A stretch of DNA of 6,581 nt from Planococcaceae bacterium UBA3370 (GCA_002360295.1 DEQI01000131.1:12273-18853), one strand, 5' to 3'. Counted from the first letter of the stretch, positions 1 through 6,425 are shown. Program-made: numbers and translations. The notes: generated by a model not told the origin, from the letters alone.

Positions 1-25
1 TATTTAATAGTCGTCGAAATATAAT

Positions 26-80
26 AAGCAGACGGTTTAGAAATGTAGTGTTGCACTTCTAATACCGTCTGCTTTTACTT
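26..80 (+). terminator. Long-stem intrinsic terminator of an upstream gene
   Basis: The arm AAGCAGACGGT (26-36) pairs perfectly with ACCGTCTGCTT (64-74). The stem continues inward as TTAGAA (37-42) with TTCTAA (57-62), with T63 bulged. On the + strand it is followed by a T-rich tail (73-76, and again from 79), as expected for Rho-independent termination. The gene it serves lies left of the window. Read on the minus strand the hairpin is followed by a moderately T-rich stretch, so weaker termination of leftward transcripts is possible. Confidence 0.8.
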
Positions 81-98
81 TTTATGAATGAAGAGTCG

Positions 99-274
99 TC
101 AAAGGATCGATAGTTGTTTATGTATTTGCATCTTGAGGTTTTCTACTAATTGTTCGATACGAAAATGCTCCTATGAAACATCTCTAAAATATTTCTTTCT
201 CCATGGGACGAAATGACATCTAAATAGTTCTCTTTTTCATCCTCTTTTAATAGGAAAGATAGATAATTATTTCC
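99..274 (-). pseudogene. Possible decayed coding remnant (unrecognised)
   Basis: Read leftwards from 274, one minus-strand frame is open for 42 codons (274 to 149) and gives coding-like text such as KEDEKENYLDVISSHGERN. It then hits stops. An overlapping frame picks up near 170 and continues as RIEQLVENLKMQIHKQLSIL, ending in TGA at 99-101. Two adjacent charged, amphipathic segments in neighbouring frames would fit the C-terminal end of a gene broken by a frameshift. No start codon or ribosome site is visible, and the upstream side of the first frame is closed by a stop. In DNA this AT-rich, open frames of this length can occur by chance, so this is only a suggestion. I do not recognise a family. 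Confidence 0.25.
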
Positions 275-305
275 CTAAAAAATCTCTACCCCAAAAATAG
301 TTATA

Positions 306-332
306 TTGACTTGCAAATAGAAATGGTATAAG
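306..332 (+). promoter_or_regulatory. Candidate promoter, distal, for the DUF2165 gene
   Basis: TTGACT (306-311) closely matches a -35 box. TATAAG (327-332) could be its -10, but the 15-base spacer is short for the housekeeping sigma factor. It would give a leader of about 150 bases before the gene. It is weaker in geometry, but stronger in its -35 box, than the candidate at 416-421. Confidence 0.3.
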
Positions 333-415
333 TTAGTAAACATGGGCTAATAAAGATAGATAGTTAGTACATTACTCATAAGTAATATATTAGAAGAATC
401 TGATTCTATATAACC

Positions 416-421
416 TATAAT
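416..421 (+). promoter_or_regulatory. Candidate -10 box, proximal, for the DUF2165 gene
   Basis: A perfect TATAAT lies about 70 bases before the likely start codon. No good -35 sits 17 bases upstream; the nearest, TTAGAA (390-395), would need a 20-base spacer. The small palindrome AGAATC-T-GATTCT (395-407) lies just upstream, where an activator or repressor could bind. Confidence 0.35.
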
Positions 422-475
422 AGCATAGTGTTTCAGGCCTCTAGAACTAACTTCATCGTATATTAGGAAAAGAAT

Positions 476-480
476 AGGAG
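476..480 (+). promoter_or_regulatory. Shine-Dalgarno site that decides a TTG start
   Basis: AGGAG at 476-480 touches the ATG at 481 directly, so it cannot serve that ATG. It lies 9 bases before the in-frame TTG at 490, a normal spacing for Bacillota. With the following ATG it reads AGGAGATG, close to the consensus AGGAGGTG. A weaker AGGAAA at 465-470 could serve ATG 481 at 10 bases. Confidence 0.55.
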
Positions 481-489
481 ATGGCATTT

Positions 490-996
490 TTGAATTCAAT
501 AGCTTTAAGATTATTAAAAACAGTTTCATTATTACTAGCAGGACTTTTTGGTTTTTTTGTATTTGCAGGAAACCTACTGGACTATAATTCAAACTATGAA
601 TTTGTTCAACACGTACTTTCGATGGATACAACATTTGAAGGAAATGACTTAATGTGGCGTTCGATTGAAAGTTCTACTATTTACACAATTGCATACTGGG
701 GCTTAATTATAGCAGAAGGTATTTTTAGTTTACTTGCATTTATTGGTGTCTATCATATGTTTAAAAATATTCGTGCAACAGGACGTCAATTTAACCGTGC
801 GAAATCATTTGGATATTATGCCTATATGCTAGGTTTTTCTATTTGGTATTTTGGATTCATTGTTATTGGAAGCGAATGGTTCGCTATGTGGCAATCTCAA
901 ATTTGGAATGGAAAAGAGACTGCAATGGATATAACTTCGGTATGGATCGGCTTTGCTATTTTATTAGCACTAAAAGATGAAGATTTAGACGCATAA
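490..996 (+). CDS. DUF2165 family small integral membrane protein
   Basis: A 168-residue predicted membrane protein, which I recognise as DUF2165 (predicted small integral membrane protein) from the block LLDYNSNYEFVQHVLSMDTT (29-48) followed by LMWRSI (54-59). About four membrane segments are visible: roughly residues 8-28, 64-91, 108-131 and 147-161. The DUF2165 block lies between the first two, and the protein ends in an acidic tail (KDEDLDA). The second and third segments are rich in Trp, Tyr and Phe. The length fits the family. I place the start at TTG 490 because the best Shine-Dalgarno (476-480) lies 9 bases before it; ATG 481 would add three residues. A TAG at 475-477 rules out any start further upstream. 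The biochemical function of the family is unknown to me. The gene appears monocistronic: the next gene is 224 bases away and a hairpin lies between. Confidence 0.85.
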   Translation: MNSIALRLLKTVSLLLAGLFGFFVFAGNLLDYNSNYEFVQHVLSMDTTFEGNDLMWRSIESSTIYTIAYWGLIIAEGIFSLLAFIGVYHMFKNIRATGRQFNRAKSFGYYAYMLGFSIWYFGFIVIGSEWFAMWQSQIWNGKETAMDITSVWIGFAILLALKDEDLDA

Positions 997-1053
997 TTTT
1001 TTGCCCTAAATTCTCATGGAGTTCTAATAGAAGAGTTTTGGAGTAAAAGTATG

Positions 1054-1096
1054 GGGCTTTCCAAAAAGTCGAAGTTTCGACCTTACGGAAAGTCCC
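1054..1096 (+). terminator. Nested hairpin after the DUF2165 gene, possible weak terminator
   Basis: GGGCTTTCC (1054-1062) pairs with GGAAAGTCCC (1087-1096) with T1093 bulged. Inside lies a second short stem, GTCGAA (1068-1073) with TTCGAC (1076-1081). Only a broken T-rich stretch follows (TTTATCGTTTCATTT), so termination would be weak. It could instead be a degenerate repeat or an RNA leader element of the chemoreceptor gene. It matches no riboswitch class I can recognise. Confidence 0.35.
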
Positions 1097-1220
1097 TTTA
1101 TCGTTTCATTTGGTGGAAGCTAGGACTATTCATCATGGTGATTGAAAGTGTCGAAATAGTAAGGCCAGTGTAAGGAGCTATACCTACATTAGGCATCATA
1201 AAATATAAAGAGGTGTAAGA

Positions 1221-3305
1221 ATGGGGAAAATAGGAGTCTTTCAGAGAAATTTAATTTTGACATTAGTGATTTCAATTTCTTTATTAGTTATTGCGATGGT
1301 TTCCATTAACTATTTTTTTAGCAAAAAGAATTTAGAAACTGAAAAAGAGCAAACAGAACAATTAATTCAAGAAAATTTACTAAGTGCGATTGAAAGTTCA
1401 AATGTGGCTTATTCCATCATCGAACAATCTCTCTCTGAGAAAATGCTGTCATTTACGAATGAACTTCAAAATGAGTATAAAGAGAATCCTGATGTTGCTT
1501 CTTGGGATTTAGAAGCATTTAAAAAACGTTTTGATGGTTTTGATATTTTTATCATTAACGATCAGCTTGTCATTGAATATGCCACAAGAACAGATGATTT
1601 AGGTCTTGATTTTAAAGAACTAGGATTAGGAGATTTACTTCAGCAGCGAATGGACGCGGGGACTTTTATTGCAGATCGTTTAGAAATAAGTGAAGCAACA
1701 AAAGAGACAAATAAGTTCAGTTATACAGCTACACCTGATAAGAAGTACATGATACAAATTGCTGCAACAGCAGATAAATTTACGGACTTGATTCAATCAT
1801 TGGACTTAGAAAAGGTAACAGCAGATTTACAAAATGAATATGCATATGTGAAAGACGTAGGCATTTATACAATCAATATCGATGGCACACCATCCTACTC
1901 AATGAATAAAAAAGATGAGGATGGAAAAGCTGCTCTTCTCCCTGAAGTACTAACAAAATCAGCTGAAGAGGCAGTTGTAAATAATCAAGAAAAAGTATTA
2001 AGAAACGTAGATGGAAATGCAGGGGTCGTTTATAAATTAATTCCCCAAATCAATTTAGAAGCAAATGATGAAAATAAATATAGAGAATCACGTTTACTTG
2101 TTTTAGCTTACGACGACAACTTTTATACAGATAGATTAAAAGTTAATAATCTAACTGTTATTGTTATGGTGATTGTTTCAGTCATTGTAGCCATCATTTT
2201 ATCTATCATCATAGGAAGAAGAGTATCTAAACCAATCCATCAGTTCAGTCAAGTAATTGAACAAACAGCACAATTAAATTTCACGGATAATGAACATATA
2301 GATAGTTTATTGAAGCGAAAAGATGACTTTGGGGTATTAGCTAAGCAGTACGAAGAGATGTTGTCCTCTGTACGAGACGCATTTGAAAAAGTAGTTAGCT
2401 CATCTGATCAATTGCTAGCCATGTCTAGTGAGTTTACGGCTAGTGCAGATGAAACGAAAATTGCTTCTGTTCAAATATCTAATTCTGTTCAGCAAATCGC
2501 ATTGGAAACAGAAGGGCAAACAAAGACGGTCCAGCATGCAGTTTCAGCTATTGGAACAATTGTTGGAGAAGTTAGTAAACTGTCTGAAAGTATAAATAGA
2601 ATGAACGAGCTTGCTCAACATACCGTATCCATCTCTACTAACGGAAATACTAGTGTGAAAGATACTGAAAAAAGTATGGAACAGATTAATAATTATACGA
2701 AGCAATCTAAAGGCATTGTAGTAGAACTAAATGAAAAATCAACACAAATTGAAAACTTTTCTACTTTTATTACATCGATTGCGGAACAAACAAATTTATT
2801 AGCACTAAACGCGGCAATTGAGTCAGCACGTGCTGGAGAAGCAGGTAAAGGTTTTGCCGTTGTTGCTGATGAGGTTCGAAAATTAGCTGAGGAATCAAGT
2901 AATGCAGCTAATCATATCCGCCAATTGATTAATGAAATTAAGCAAAATATTTCACAAACGATGGACAGTATGACTGATAGTTATGAGGCTGTGAAAAAAG
3001 GCTCTACTTTAGTTAATAATACAGGGGAAGCCTTTGGAGAAATACTGCAAGCTGTTAAAAATGTATCTGAGCATACATCAGAAGCTACGTCCATTTCCAA
3101 AGAAGTAGAGAATGTTATGGATAACTTGAAAAATTCCGTTCACCAAATTTCAGCATTGTATGAAAACTTAGCATCGTACTCAGTAGAAATTGCGGCATCG
3201 ACAGAAGAACAAACAGCTACAGTCGAAGAAGTATCTGTTGCAGCTAATCATTTATCCAATATAGCAGAGGACTTGAAAAATGAAATTGGGAAGTTCACTG
3301 TGTAA
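1221..3305 (+). CDS. Methyl-accepting chemotaxis protein (Cache-like sensor, HAMP, MCP signalling domain)
   Basis: A full-length transmembrane chemoreceptor of 694 residues, expected to sense an external solute and control CheA kinase through CheW. A short cytoplasmic start is followed by TM1 (about 10-32), an extracellular domain (about 33-309), TM2 (about 311-332) and HAMP (about 333-386, with KPI at 337-339 and DDFG at 368-371). A long helical signalling domain fills the rest. The kinase-control hairpin tip is highly conserved: [20 protein letters not shown] (522-541), then [18 protein letters not shown]. The sensor looks like a double Cache fold, for example [22 protein letters not shown] split around residue 117, but that assignment is by style only and the ligand is unknown. 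I do not see the usual amino-acid-binding Cache signature. There is no C-terminal pentapeptide tether for CheR/CheB. The start is supported by AAAGAGGTG (1207-1215). No chemotaxis genes are adjacent, so this is an orphan receptor, and no clear SigD-type promoter is visible. Confidence 0.95.
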   Translation: MGKIGVFQRNLILTLVISISLLVIAMVSINYFFSKKNLETEKEQTEQLIQENLLSAIESSNVAYSIIEQSLSEKMLSFTNELQNEYKENPDVASWDLEAFKKRFDGFDIFIINDQLVIEYATRTDDLGLDFKELGLGDLLQQRMDAGTFIADRLEISEATKETNKFSYTATPDKKYMIQIAATADKFTDLIQSLDLEKVTADLQNEYAYVKDVGIYTINIDGTPSYSMNKKDEDGKAALLPEVLTKSAEEAVVNNQEKVLRNVDGNAGVVYKLIPQINLEANDENKYRESRLLVLAYDDNFYTDRLKVNNLTVIVMVIVSVIVAIILSIIIGRRVSKPIHQFSQVIEQTAQLNFTDNEHIDSLLKRKDDFGVLAKQYEEMLSSVRDAFEKVVSSSDQLLAMSSEFTASADETKIASVQISNSVQQIALETEGQTKTVQHAVSAIGTIVGEVSKLSESINRMNELAQHTVSISTNGNTSVKDTEKSMEQINNYTKQSKGIVVELNEKSTQIENFSTFITSIAEQTNLLALNAAIESARAGEAGKGFAVVADEVRKLAEESSNAANHIRQLINEIKQNISQTMDSMTDSYEAVKKGSTLVNNTGEAFGEILQAVKNVSEHTSEATSISKEVENVMDNLKNSVHQISALYENLASYSVEIAASTEEQTATVEEVSVAANHLSNIAEDLKNEIGKFTV

Positions 3306-3332
3306 TAGTAAAGGTATCCTTTAAAATCAAGC

Positions 3333-3484
3333 GTGTTGATTTCCACAGGCACGGCTTCAACTAATTTATTTCGGCTAGAGCCGAAATAAATGGATTTTCA
3401 GCTCGCGTTTTCCCTGCTCCTGCGGTTACTCATCGCAAATAATAATTTGCAGGGGTCGAGTCGCCTTCTCTCCAGTCAACTAGA
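3333..3484. repeat. Degenerate Bacillaceae-type intergenic repeat element
   Basis: The segment opens with GTGTTGATTTCC and closes with CTCCAGTCAACTAG. The ends GTTGAT (3335-3340) and GTCAAC (3475-3480) are complementary with one G-T wobble. From memory, Lysinibacillus and related genomes carry many intergenic elements with this start and this end (GTTGATTTCC ... GAGTCGCCTTC ... TCAACTAG), usually GC-richer than their surroundings, as here. The interior folds further: CCCTGC (3412-3417) with GCAGGG (3449-3454), and GCAAAT (3435-3440) with ATTTGC (3445-3450). Family membership is inferred, since no second copy lies in the window. There is no transposase, so if mobile it would need help in trans. 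Confidence 0.5.
3364..3391. repeat. Near-perfect 28-bp palindrome inside the repeat
   Basis: ATTTATTTCGGCT (3364-3376) and AGCCGAAATAAAT (3379-3391) are exact reverse complements separated by AG. As RNA this is a very stable hairpin; in practice the loop would open to four or more bases. No T-run follows (GGATTTTC), so it is not a standard terminator, although it lies 58 bases past the chemoreceptor stop and could protect that mRNA's 3' end. Confidence 0.75.
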
Positions 3485-3559
3485 AAATGTTTTTTATATT
3501 CGGGAAATAAGCGCATCTTGTTATTCCATAACCTTAAAATATAAATATTGGTTTATTAA

Positions 3560-3601
3560 AGGTCTATCTCATAAGTTATGGGGTAGCCTTTTTCCTTTTT
3601 C
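3560..3601 (+). terminator. Intrinsic terminator-like hairpin after the chemoreceptor gene
   Basis: The left arm (3560-3573, AGGTCTATCTCATA) pairs with 3577-3590 (TATGGGGTAGCCTT) around a three-base loop, with three G-T wobbles and one T-C mismatch. A T-rich tail follows (TTTTT at 3589-3593, TTTTT at 3596-3600). It is the first good termination signal after the chemoreceptor stop, so that transcript probably runs through the repeat and ends here. Confidence 0.5.
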
Positions 3602-3699
3602 TCCAGAGAAATACTCAAATGAAAACCCTTAAGTTTACTAAATTGCTCTTCACTCATTCCAATTGACAGTTCATAATTAGAAAATTAACAAAACATTTA

Positions 3700-3721
3700 A
3701 TCATCCTAATATTAGGGTGAT
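3700..3721. promoter_or_regulatory. 22-bp operator-like palindrome in the transporter promoter
   Basis: ATCATCCTAAT (3700-3710) and ATTAGGGTGAT (3711-3721) are inverted repeats with a single mismatch over 11 bases, and no spacer. The palindrome ends at the TG of the extended -10 box, filling the space where RNA polymerase would contact the spacer and -35. That is a typical place for a repressor, or for a MerR-style activator. I cannot match it to a known regulator's site, and no regulator gene is adjacent in the window. Confidence 0.5.
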
Positions 3722-3729
3722 GATATAAT
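3721..3729 (+). promoter_or_regulatory. Extended -10 promoter of the transporter-phosphodiesterase operon
   Basis: TGATATAAT (3721-3729) is a perfect extended -10 (TGn TATAAT). It lies 35 bases before the transporter start, giving a leader of about 28 bases. The -35 at 17 bases (TCATCC) is poor, in keeping with an extended -10 or activator-dependent promoter. A consensus TTGACA at 3663-3668 lies too far upstream to pair with this -10 and has only a weak partner (TAACAA, 3686-3691). Confidence 0.65.
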
Positions 3730-3763
3730 AACTGTAAATAAGTAACAAAGGGGGAGCGAATGG

Positions 3764-5011
3764 ATGAAGTTAAGCAGGGAAGAGAAATCGTGGATACTGT
3801 ATGATTGTGGGAATTCAGCTTATTCTATCGCCATTACAACGGCCTTGTTTCCGATTGTATTCGGTATGTTTAAAGAAACAAATAGCATGGATCTTGGTTA
3901 TTTTAATTCATTAGCAAGTATTCTTATTGCTGTGCTGAGCCCGATATTAGGAACGATAGCAGATTATAAAGATAAGAAAAAACGCTTCTTTATGTTTTTT
4001 GCACTACTCGGCATTATAGCGACATTTTCGTTTGCATTTATTTCACCTGATAGTGGTCAGTGGCAGCTTTTAATTTTACTTTACGTTTTATCTGCAATTG
4101 GCTTTGCTGGGGCGAATATTTTTTATGATTCTTTCTTAGTAGATGTTACGAGCGATGAAAGAATGGATAAAGTGTCAACTAGCGGCTTTGCGTACGGTTA
4201 TATAAGCAGCGTTATACCATTCGCGATTAGTCTTGTAGTTATTTTATTTATGGGGATGGATCAGGCAATTGGCTATCAAATTGGTTTTATGATTACGGCA
4301 CTTTGGTGGGGATTATTAACGATTCCGATGCTGAAAGATGTGCGTCAGCGCTACTACATTGAGCCAGAACCAAAGCCAGTAGCGAATAGCTTTAAAAGAC
4401 TGGGAAAAACATTTTTACAAATCAAAAATTATAAAGTGGTTTTTGTTTTTTTAGTTGCTTATTTCTTTTATATCGATGGGGTAGATACGATTATAAAAAT
4501 GGTCGTTCCTTATGCCACAAGTGTGTTAGGGGATGATGCATTTAATACATTTACTCTTCTTGGCATTTTATTAATAATCCAAATCATTGCTTTCCCATGT
4601 GCTCTCCTTTACGGAAATTTAGCCAAAAAATATTCAGCTAGACCACTGATTATTGTTGGAATACTTACTTACATTATCTCTTGTATAGCTGCCTTTTTCA
4701 TTTCATCCTTATGGCATATTTTCATTTTGGGTGCATTAATTGGTTCGGCACAAGGCGGTATTCAAGCGTTAAGTAGGTCCTATTACGGTAAAATCATTCC
4801 GAAAGAAATGTCGACTGAATTTTTTGGTTTCTATAATATTTTTGGTAAATTCGCAGCGATTATGGGCCCTTTTTTAATGGCATTCACAACTACTTTAACA
4901 GGTAACGCTAAATTAAGTATTTTGTCCATTATCCCATTATTTATTATTGGTCTAATTGTATTTTTAACTTTACCTAAAGAAAAAAAGTTTGATGCAGAAG
5001 TGATAGGGTGA
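3764..5011 (+). CDS. Major facilitator superfamily transporter, UMF1 / Atg22-like
   Basis: A 415-residue multi-pass membrane transporter. The N-terminal signature YDCGNSAYS (13-21) at the start of TM1, and GSAQGGIQALSRS (327-339) late in the protein, are hallmarks I associate with the UMF1 family, related to the yeast vacuolar effluxer Atg22. The loop GTIADYKDKKKR (63-74) is the facilitator motif A between TM2 and TM3. Roughly 11-12 hydrophobic segments are visible, with a central charged loop around 192-215 separating the two halves. The length is normal for bacterial members. The start is set by AAGGGGG (3749-3754 region), 9 bases ahead; the ATG at 3760 is out of frame. The TGA stop lies 5 bases before the start of the phosphodiesterase gene, so the two are surely co-transcribed. 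Substrate and direction are unknown; a phosphodiester, nucleotide or related compound is only a guess from that neighbour. Confidence 0.9.
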   Translation: MKLSREEKSWILYDCGNSAYSIAITTALFPIVFGMFKETNSMDLGYFNSLASILIAVLSPILGTIADYKDKKKRFFMFFALLGIIATFSFAFISPDSGQWQLLILLYVLSAIGFAGANIFYDSFLVDVTSDERMDKVSTSGFAYGYISSVIPFAISLVVILFMGMDQAIGYQIGFMITALWWGLLTIPMLKDVRQRYYIEPEPKPVANSFKRLGKTFLQIKNYKVVFVFLVAYFFYIDGVDTIIKMVVPYATSVLGDDAFNTFTLLGILLIIQIIAFPCALLYGNLAKKYSARPLIIVGILTYIISCIAAFFISSLWHIFILGALIGSAQGGIQALSRSYYGKIIPKEMSTEFFGFYNIFGKFAAIMGPFLMAFTTTLTGNAKLSILSIIPLFIIGLIVFLTLPKEKKFDAEVIG

Positions 5012-5012
5012 T
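5005..5012 (+). promoter_or_regulatory. Shine-Dalgarno site that decides the phosphodiesterase start
   Basis: AGGGTGAT (5005-5012) matches the end of the consensus AGGAGGTGAT and overlaps the transporter's stop codon. Its GGG core lies 8 bases before ATG 5017. The in-frame GTG at 5008 falls inside this site and so cannot use it, and nothing better lies upstream of it. The arrangement fits translational coupling to the transporter. Confidence 0.7.
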
Positions 5013-5016
5013 TGAT

Positions 5017-6324
5017 ATGAGTTCAAAATTAAAACAAGAGAAACATATAATTGTTATTTCCTACGATGCATTTTCCGAGGATAATTGGGAGCTGGCAAGT
5101 AAACAGCCTAACTTATCGAAGCTAATTCAGAATGGTGCCTATACGACGAAGGTGAAAAGTGTCTATCCGACGCTTACCTATGTCATACATGCTTCGTATG
5201 TAACCGGGGTTTATCCGAATAAACATGGTGTTTATCATAATAACCCGTTCCAGCCGTTTGTAGCTGAGGATGATCAAAGCTGGCACTGGTTTAGACGGGA
5301 TATTAAAGTACCGACTGTTTACGAGGAAGTCACGAGGCAAGGAATGAAAGTAGCGGGCATTTTATGGCCTGTTACAGGGAAAGCGATGATTAAGTATAAC
5401 ATCCCTGAACTAAAGGCGATAAAAAATGAAAATCAGGCTATTAAAATATTAAAAAACGGTAGTCCATTTTATAGTATGGGAATGGAATTAAAATATGGAC
5501 AATATCGTAAAGGGATTGAACAGCCGTATTTAGATGATTTTTCAACCATGTGTGCGGTTGATACAATCAAGCGTAAAAAGCCAAATCTTCTACTTCTTCA
5601 TTTAATTGAATTAGATGATACGAAGCATGCTCTTGGTACAAAGGGGCCACATATTGATCAAGCCATTCAGCATATGGATAGACGACTCGGCGATTTAATG
5701 GATGCAGTAGAAGAAGCAGGTCTAAAAGAAAATACTACCTTTATAGTAGTAGGTGACCACGGACAGTTAGATGTACGATATAAAGTATATTTGAACCGCC
5801 TGCTGAAAGATAACGGCCTCATTTATGAAGAAAACGGTGAAATGAAGTGGAGAGCCTATGTGCAAGGAGCAGGTGGAGCAGCCTATTTGCATATAAAGGA
5901 TGGGGACCTAGAAGCACAAAAAACAGCACTACAATTACTTCAGCAAGCTCGAGAAGAAAATGCTTACGGAATCGAAAGTATATTAACGAGAAATGAACTA
6001 GATCATTTACATGTAGATAGTAGATTTCATTACATGATAGAGGCGAAGGAAGGATATGCTTTCGACGATGCTTATGATGAGCCAATCATTGTTGATTTGC
6101 ATGAGCGTGGGGAAAAGTATGCAACACACGGCTACTTGCCCAATAAGCCTAATTATACAAGTGCGCTTGTCATATCAGGCGATGACATTCAAAATGAATG
6201 GGAACTAGGTGAAGTGGAAGTAATTGATATCGCGCCTACTATTGCGAACATGTTAAATATCCATTTTCCTCATTGTGATGGTAGAGCTTTAACAGAAATT
6301 TTTAAAACAAGTGTCAAACTGTAG
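5017..6324 (+). CDS. Alkaline phosphatase superfamily phosphodiesterase / nucleotide pyrophosphatase
   Basis: A 435-residue enzyme of the type I phosphodiesterase/nucleotide pyrophosphatase (NPP) branch of the alkaline phosphatase superfamily, which cleaves phosphodiester or pyrophosphate bonds using two divalent metals, usually zinc. The visible active-site set is complete: Asp17 (ISYDAF), nucleophile Thr54 (YPTLTY), Asp200 and His204 (ELDDTKH), Asp247 and His248 (GDHG), and His371 (THGY). The C-terminal IDIAPTIANML (403-413) and DGRALTEIF are also typical of the superfamily. There is no signal peptide or membrane segment, so it should act in the cytoplasm, unlike secreted or surface NPPs. 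The Asn that follows the nucleophile in classical NPPs (TFPN) is replaced: here TYVI, with Ile57. I chose ATG 5017 over GTG 5008 on the position of the ribosome site. It is the second gene of the transporter operon and is followed by a strong terminator. The true substrate is unknown. Confidence 0.88.
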   Translation: MSSKLKQEKHIIVISYDAFSEDNWELASKQPNLSKLIQNGAYTTKVKSVYPTLTYVIHASYVTGVYPNKHGVYHNNPFQPFVAEDDQSWHWFRRDIKVPTVYEEVTRQGMKVAGILWPVTGKAMIKYNIPELKAIKNENQAIKILKNGSPFYSMGMELKYGQYRKGIEQPYLDDFSTMCAVDTIKRKKPNLLLLHLIELDDTKHALGTKGPHIDQAIQHMDRRLGDLMDAVEEAGLKENTTFIVVGDHGQLDVRYKVYLNRLLKDNGLIYEENGEMKWRAYVQGAGGAAYLHIKDGDLEAQKTALQLLQQAREENAYGIESILTRNELDHLHVDSRFHYMIEAKEGYAFDDAYDEPIIVDLHERGEKYATHGYLPNKPNYTSALVISGDDIQNEWELGEVEVIDIAPTIANMLNIHFPHCDGRALTEIFKTSVKL

Positions 6325-6329
6325 GTTGT

Positions 6330-6368
6330 AACGCATTTAGAAGATTGAATTTCTAAATGCGTTTTTTC
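6330..6368 (+). terminator. Strong intrinsic terminator of the transporter-phosphodiesterase operon
   Basis: AACGCATTTAGAA (6330-6342) pairs perfectly with TTCTAAATGCGTT (6351-6363) around an 8-base loop. An unbroken T-run (6362-6367) overlaps the end of the stem. It begins 5 bases after the phosphodiesterase stop. The minus strand lacks a T-run, so it acts rightwards only. Confidence 0.9.
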
Positions 6369-6425
6369 TGTTCATACGTGAAAAATGGAATACGACGAAG
6401 TAATCAATCTATTGGAATTAACTTT

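Larger units (their letters stand above)
75..480. other. Intergenic region, no intact gene
   Basis: About 400 bases between the first terminator and the DUF2165 gene carry no convincing intact gene. The left part (99-274) may be a decayed minus-strand coding remnant, described separately. The right part (275-480) is AT-rich and holds promoter-like boxes and two small inverted repeats: ATTACT/AGTAAT at 371-386, and AGAATC-T-GATTCT at 395-407. No tRNA, riboswitch or recognisable regulatory RNA was seen. Confidence 0.6.
3306..3763. other. Layered intergenic region between chemoreceptor and transporter
   Basis: These 458 bases hold, in order, a repeat element (3333-3484), an AT-rich stretch, a terminator-like hairpin (3560-3601), and the promoter and putative operator of the next operon (3700-3729). 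An 80-codon open frame at 3390-3632 runs across the repeat and the terminator, but it has no ribosome site and no protein-like sequence, so I do not call it a gene. Confidence 0.7.

Noticed and set aside
347..634. A 95-codon minus-strand open frame
   Set aside because: About half of it is the antisense of the DUF2165 gene and the rest is AT-rich intergenic DNA; no family resemblance and no supported start.
1135..1173. A 12-codon open frame (MVIESVEIVRPV) before the chemoreceptor, with AGGA 9 bases ahead
   Set aside because: Too short and with too weak a ribosome site to call a leader peptide; no regulatory residue run or attenuator pairing is evident.
1172..1200. A good AAGGAG (1172-1177) that might start a small gene
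   Set aside because: No ATG, GTG or TTG lies at a usable distance downstream before the chemoreceptor's own ribosome site.
997..1220. A c-di-GMP or other riboswitch ahead of the chemoreceptor
   Set aside because: The region was read for GEMM-type and other conserved cores; none was seen.
3390..3632. An 80-codon + strand open frame
   Set aside because: It starts inside the perfect palindrome with no ribosome site, runs through the repeat and the terminator hairpin, and its translation resembles no protein.
3663..3691. Consensus TTGACA as the main -35 of the transporter promoter
   Set aside because: The only possible -10 at 16-17 bases (TTAACA/TAACAA) is poor, and the perfect TATAAT lies 55 bases away; kept only as a minor alternative.
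5122..5340. A 72-codon minus-strand open frame
   Set aside because: It lies wholly antisense within the phosphodiesterase gene, whose motifs prove the + strand reading.
5819..6085. An 88-codon minus-strand open frame rich in His, Leu and Phe
   Set aside because: It is a shadow of the phosphodiesterase gene; its composition is what the antisense of acidic, Glu-rich codons gives.
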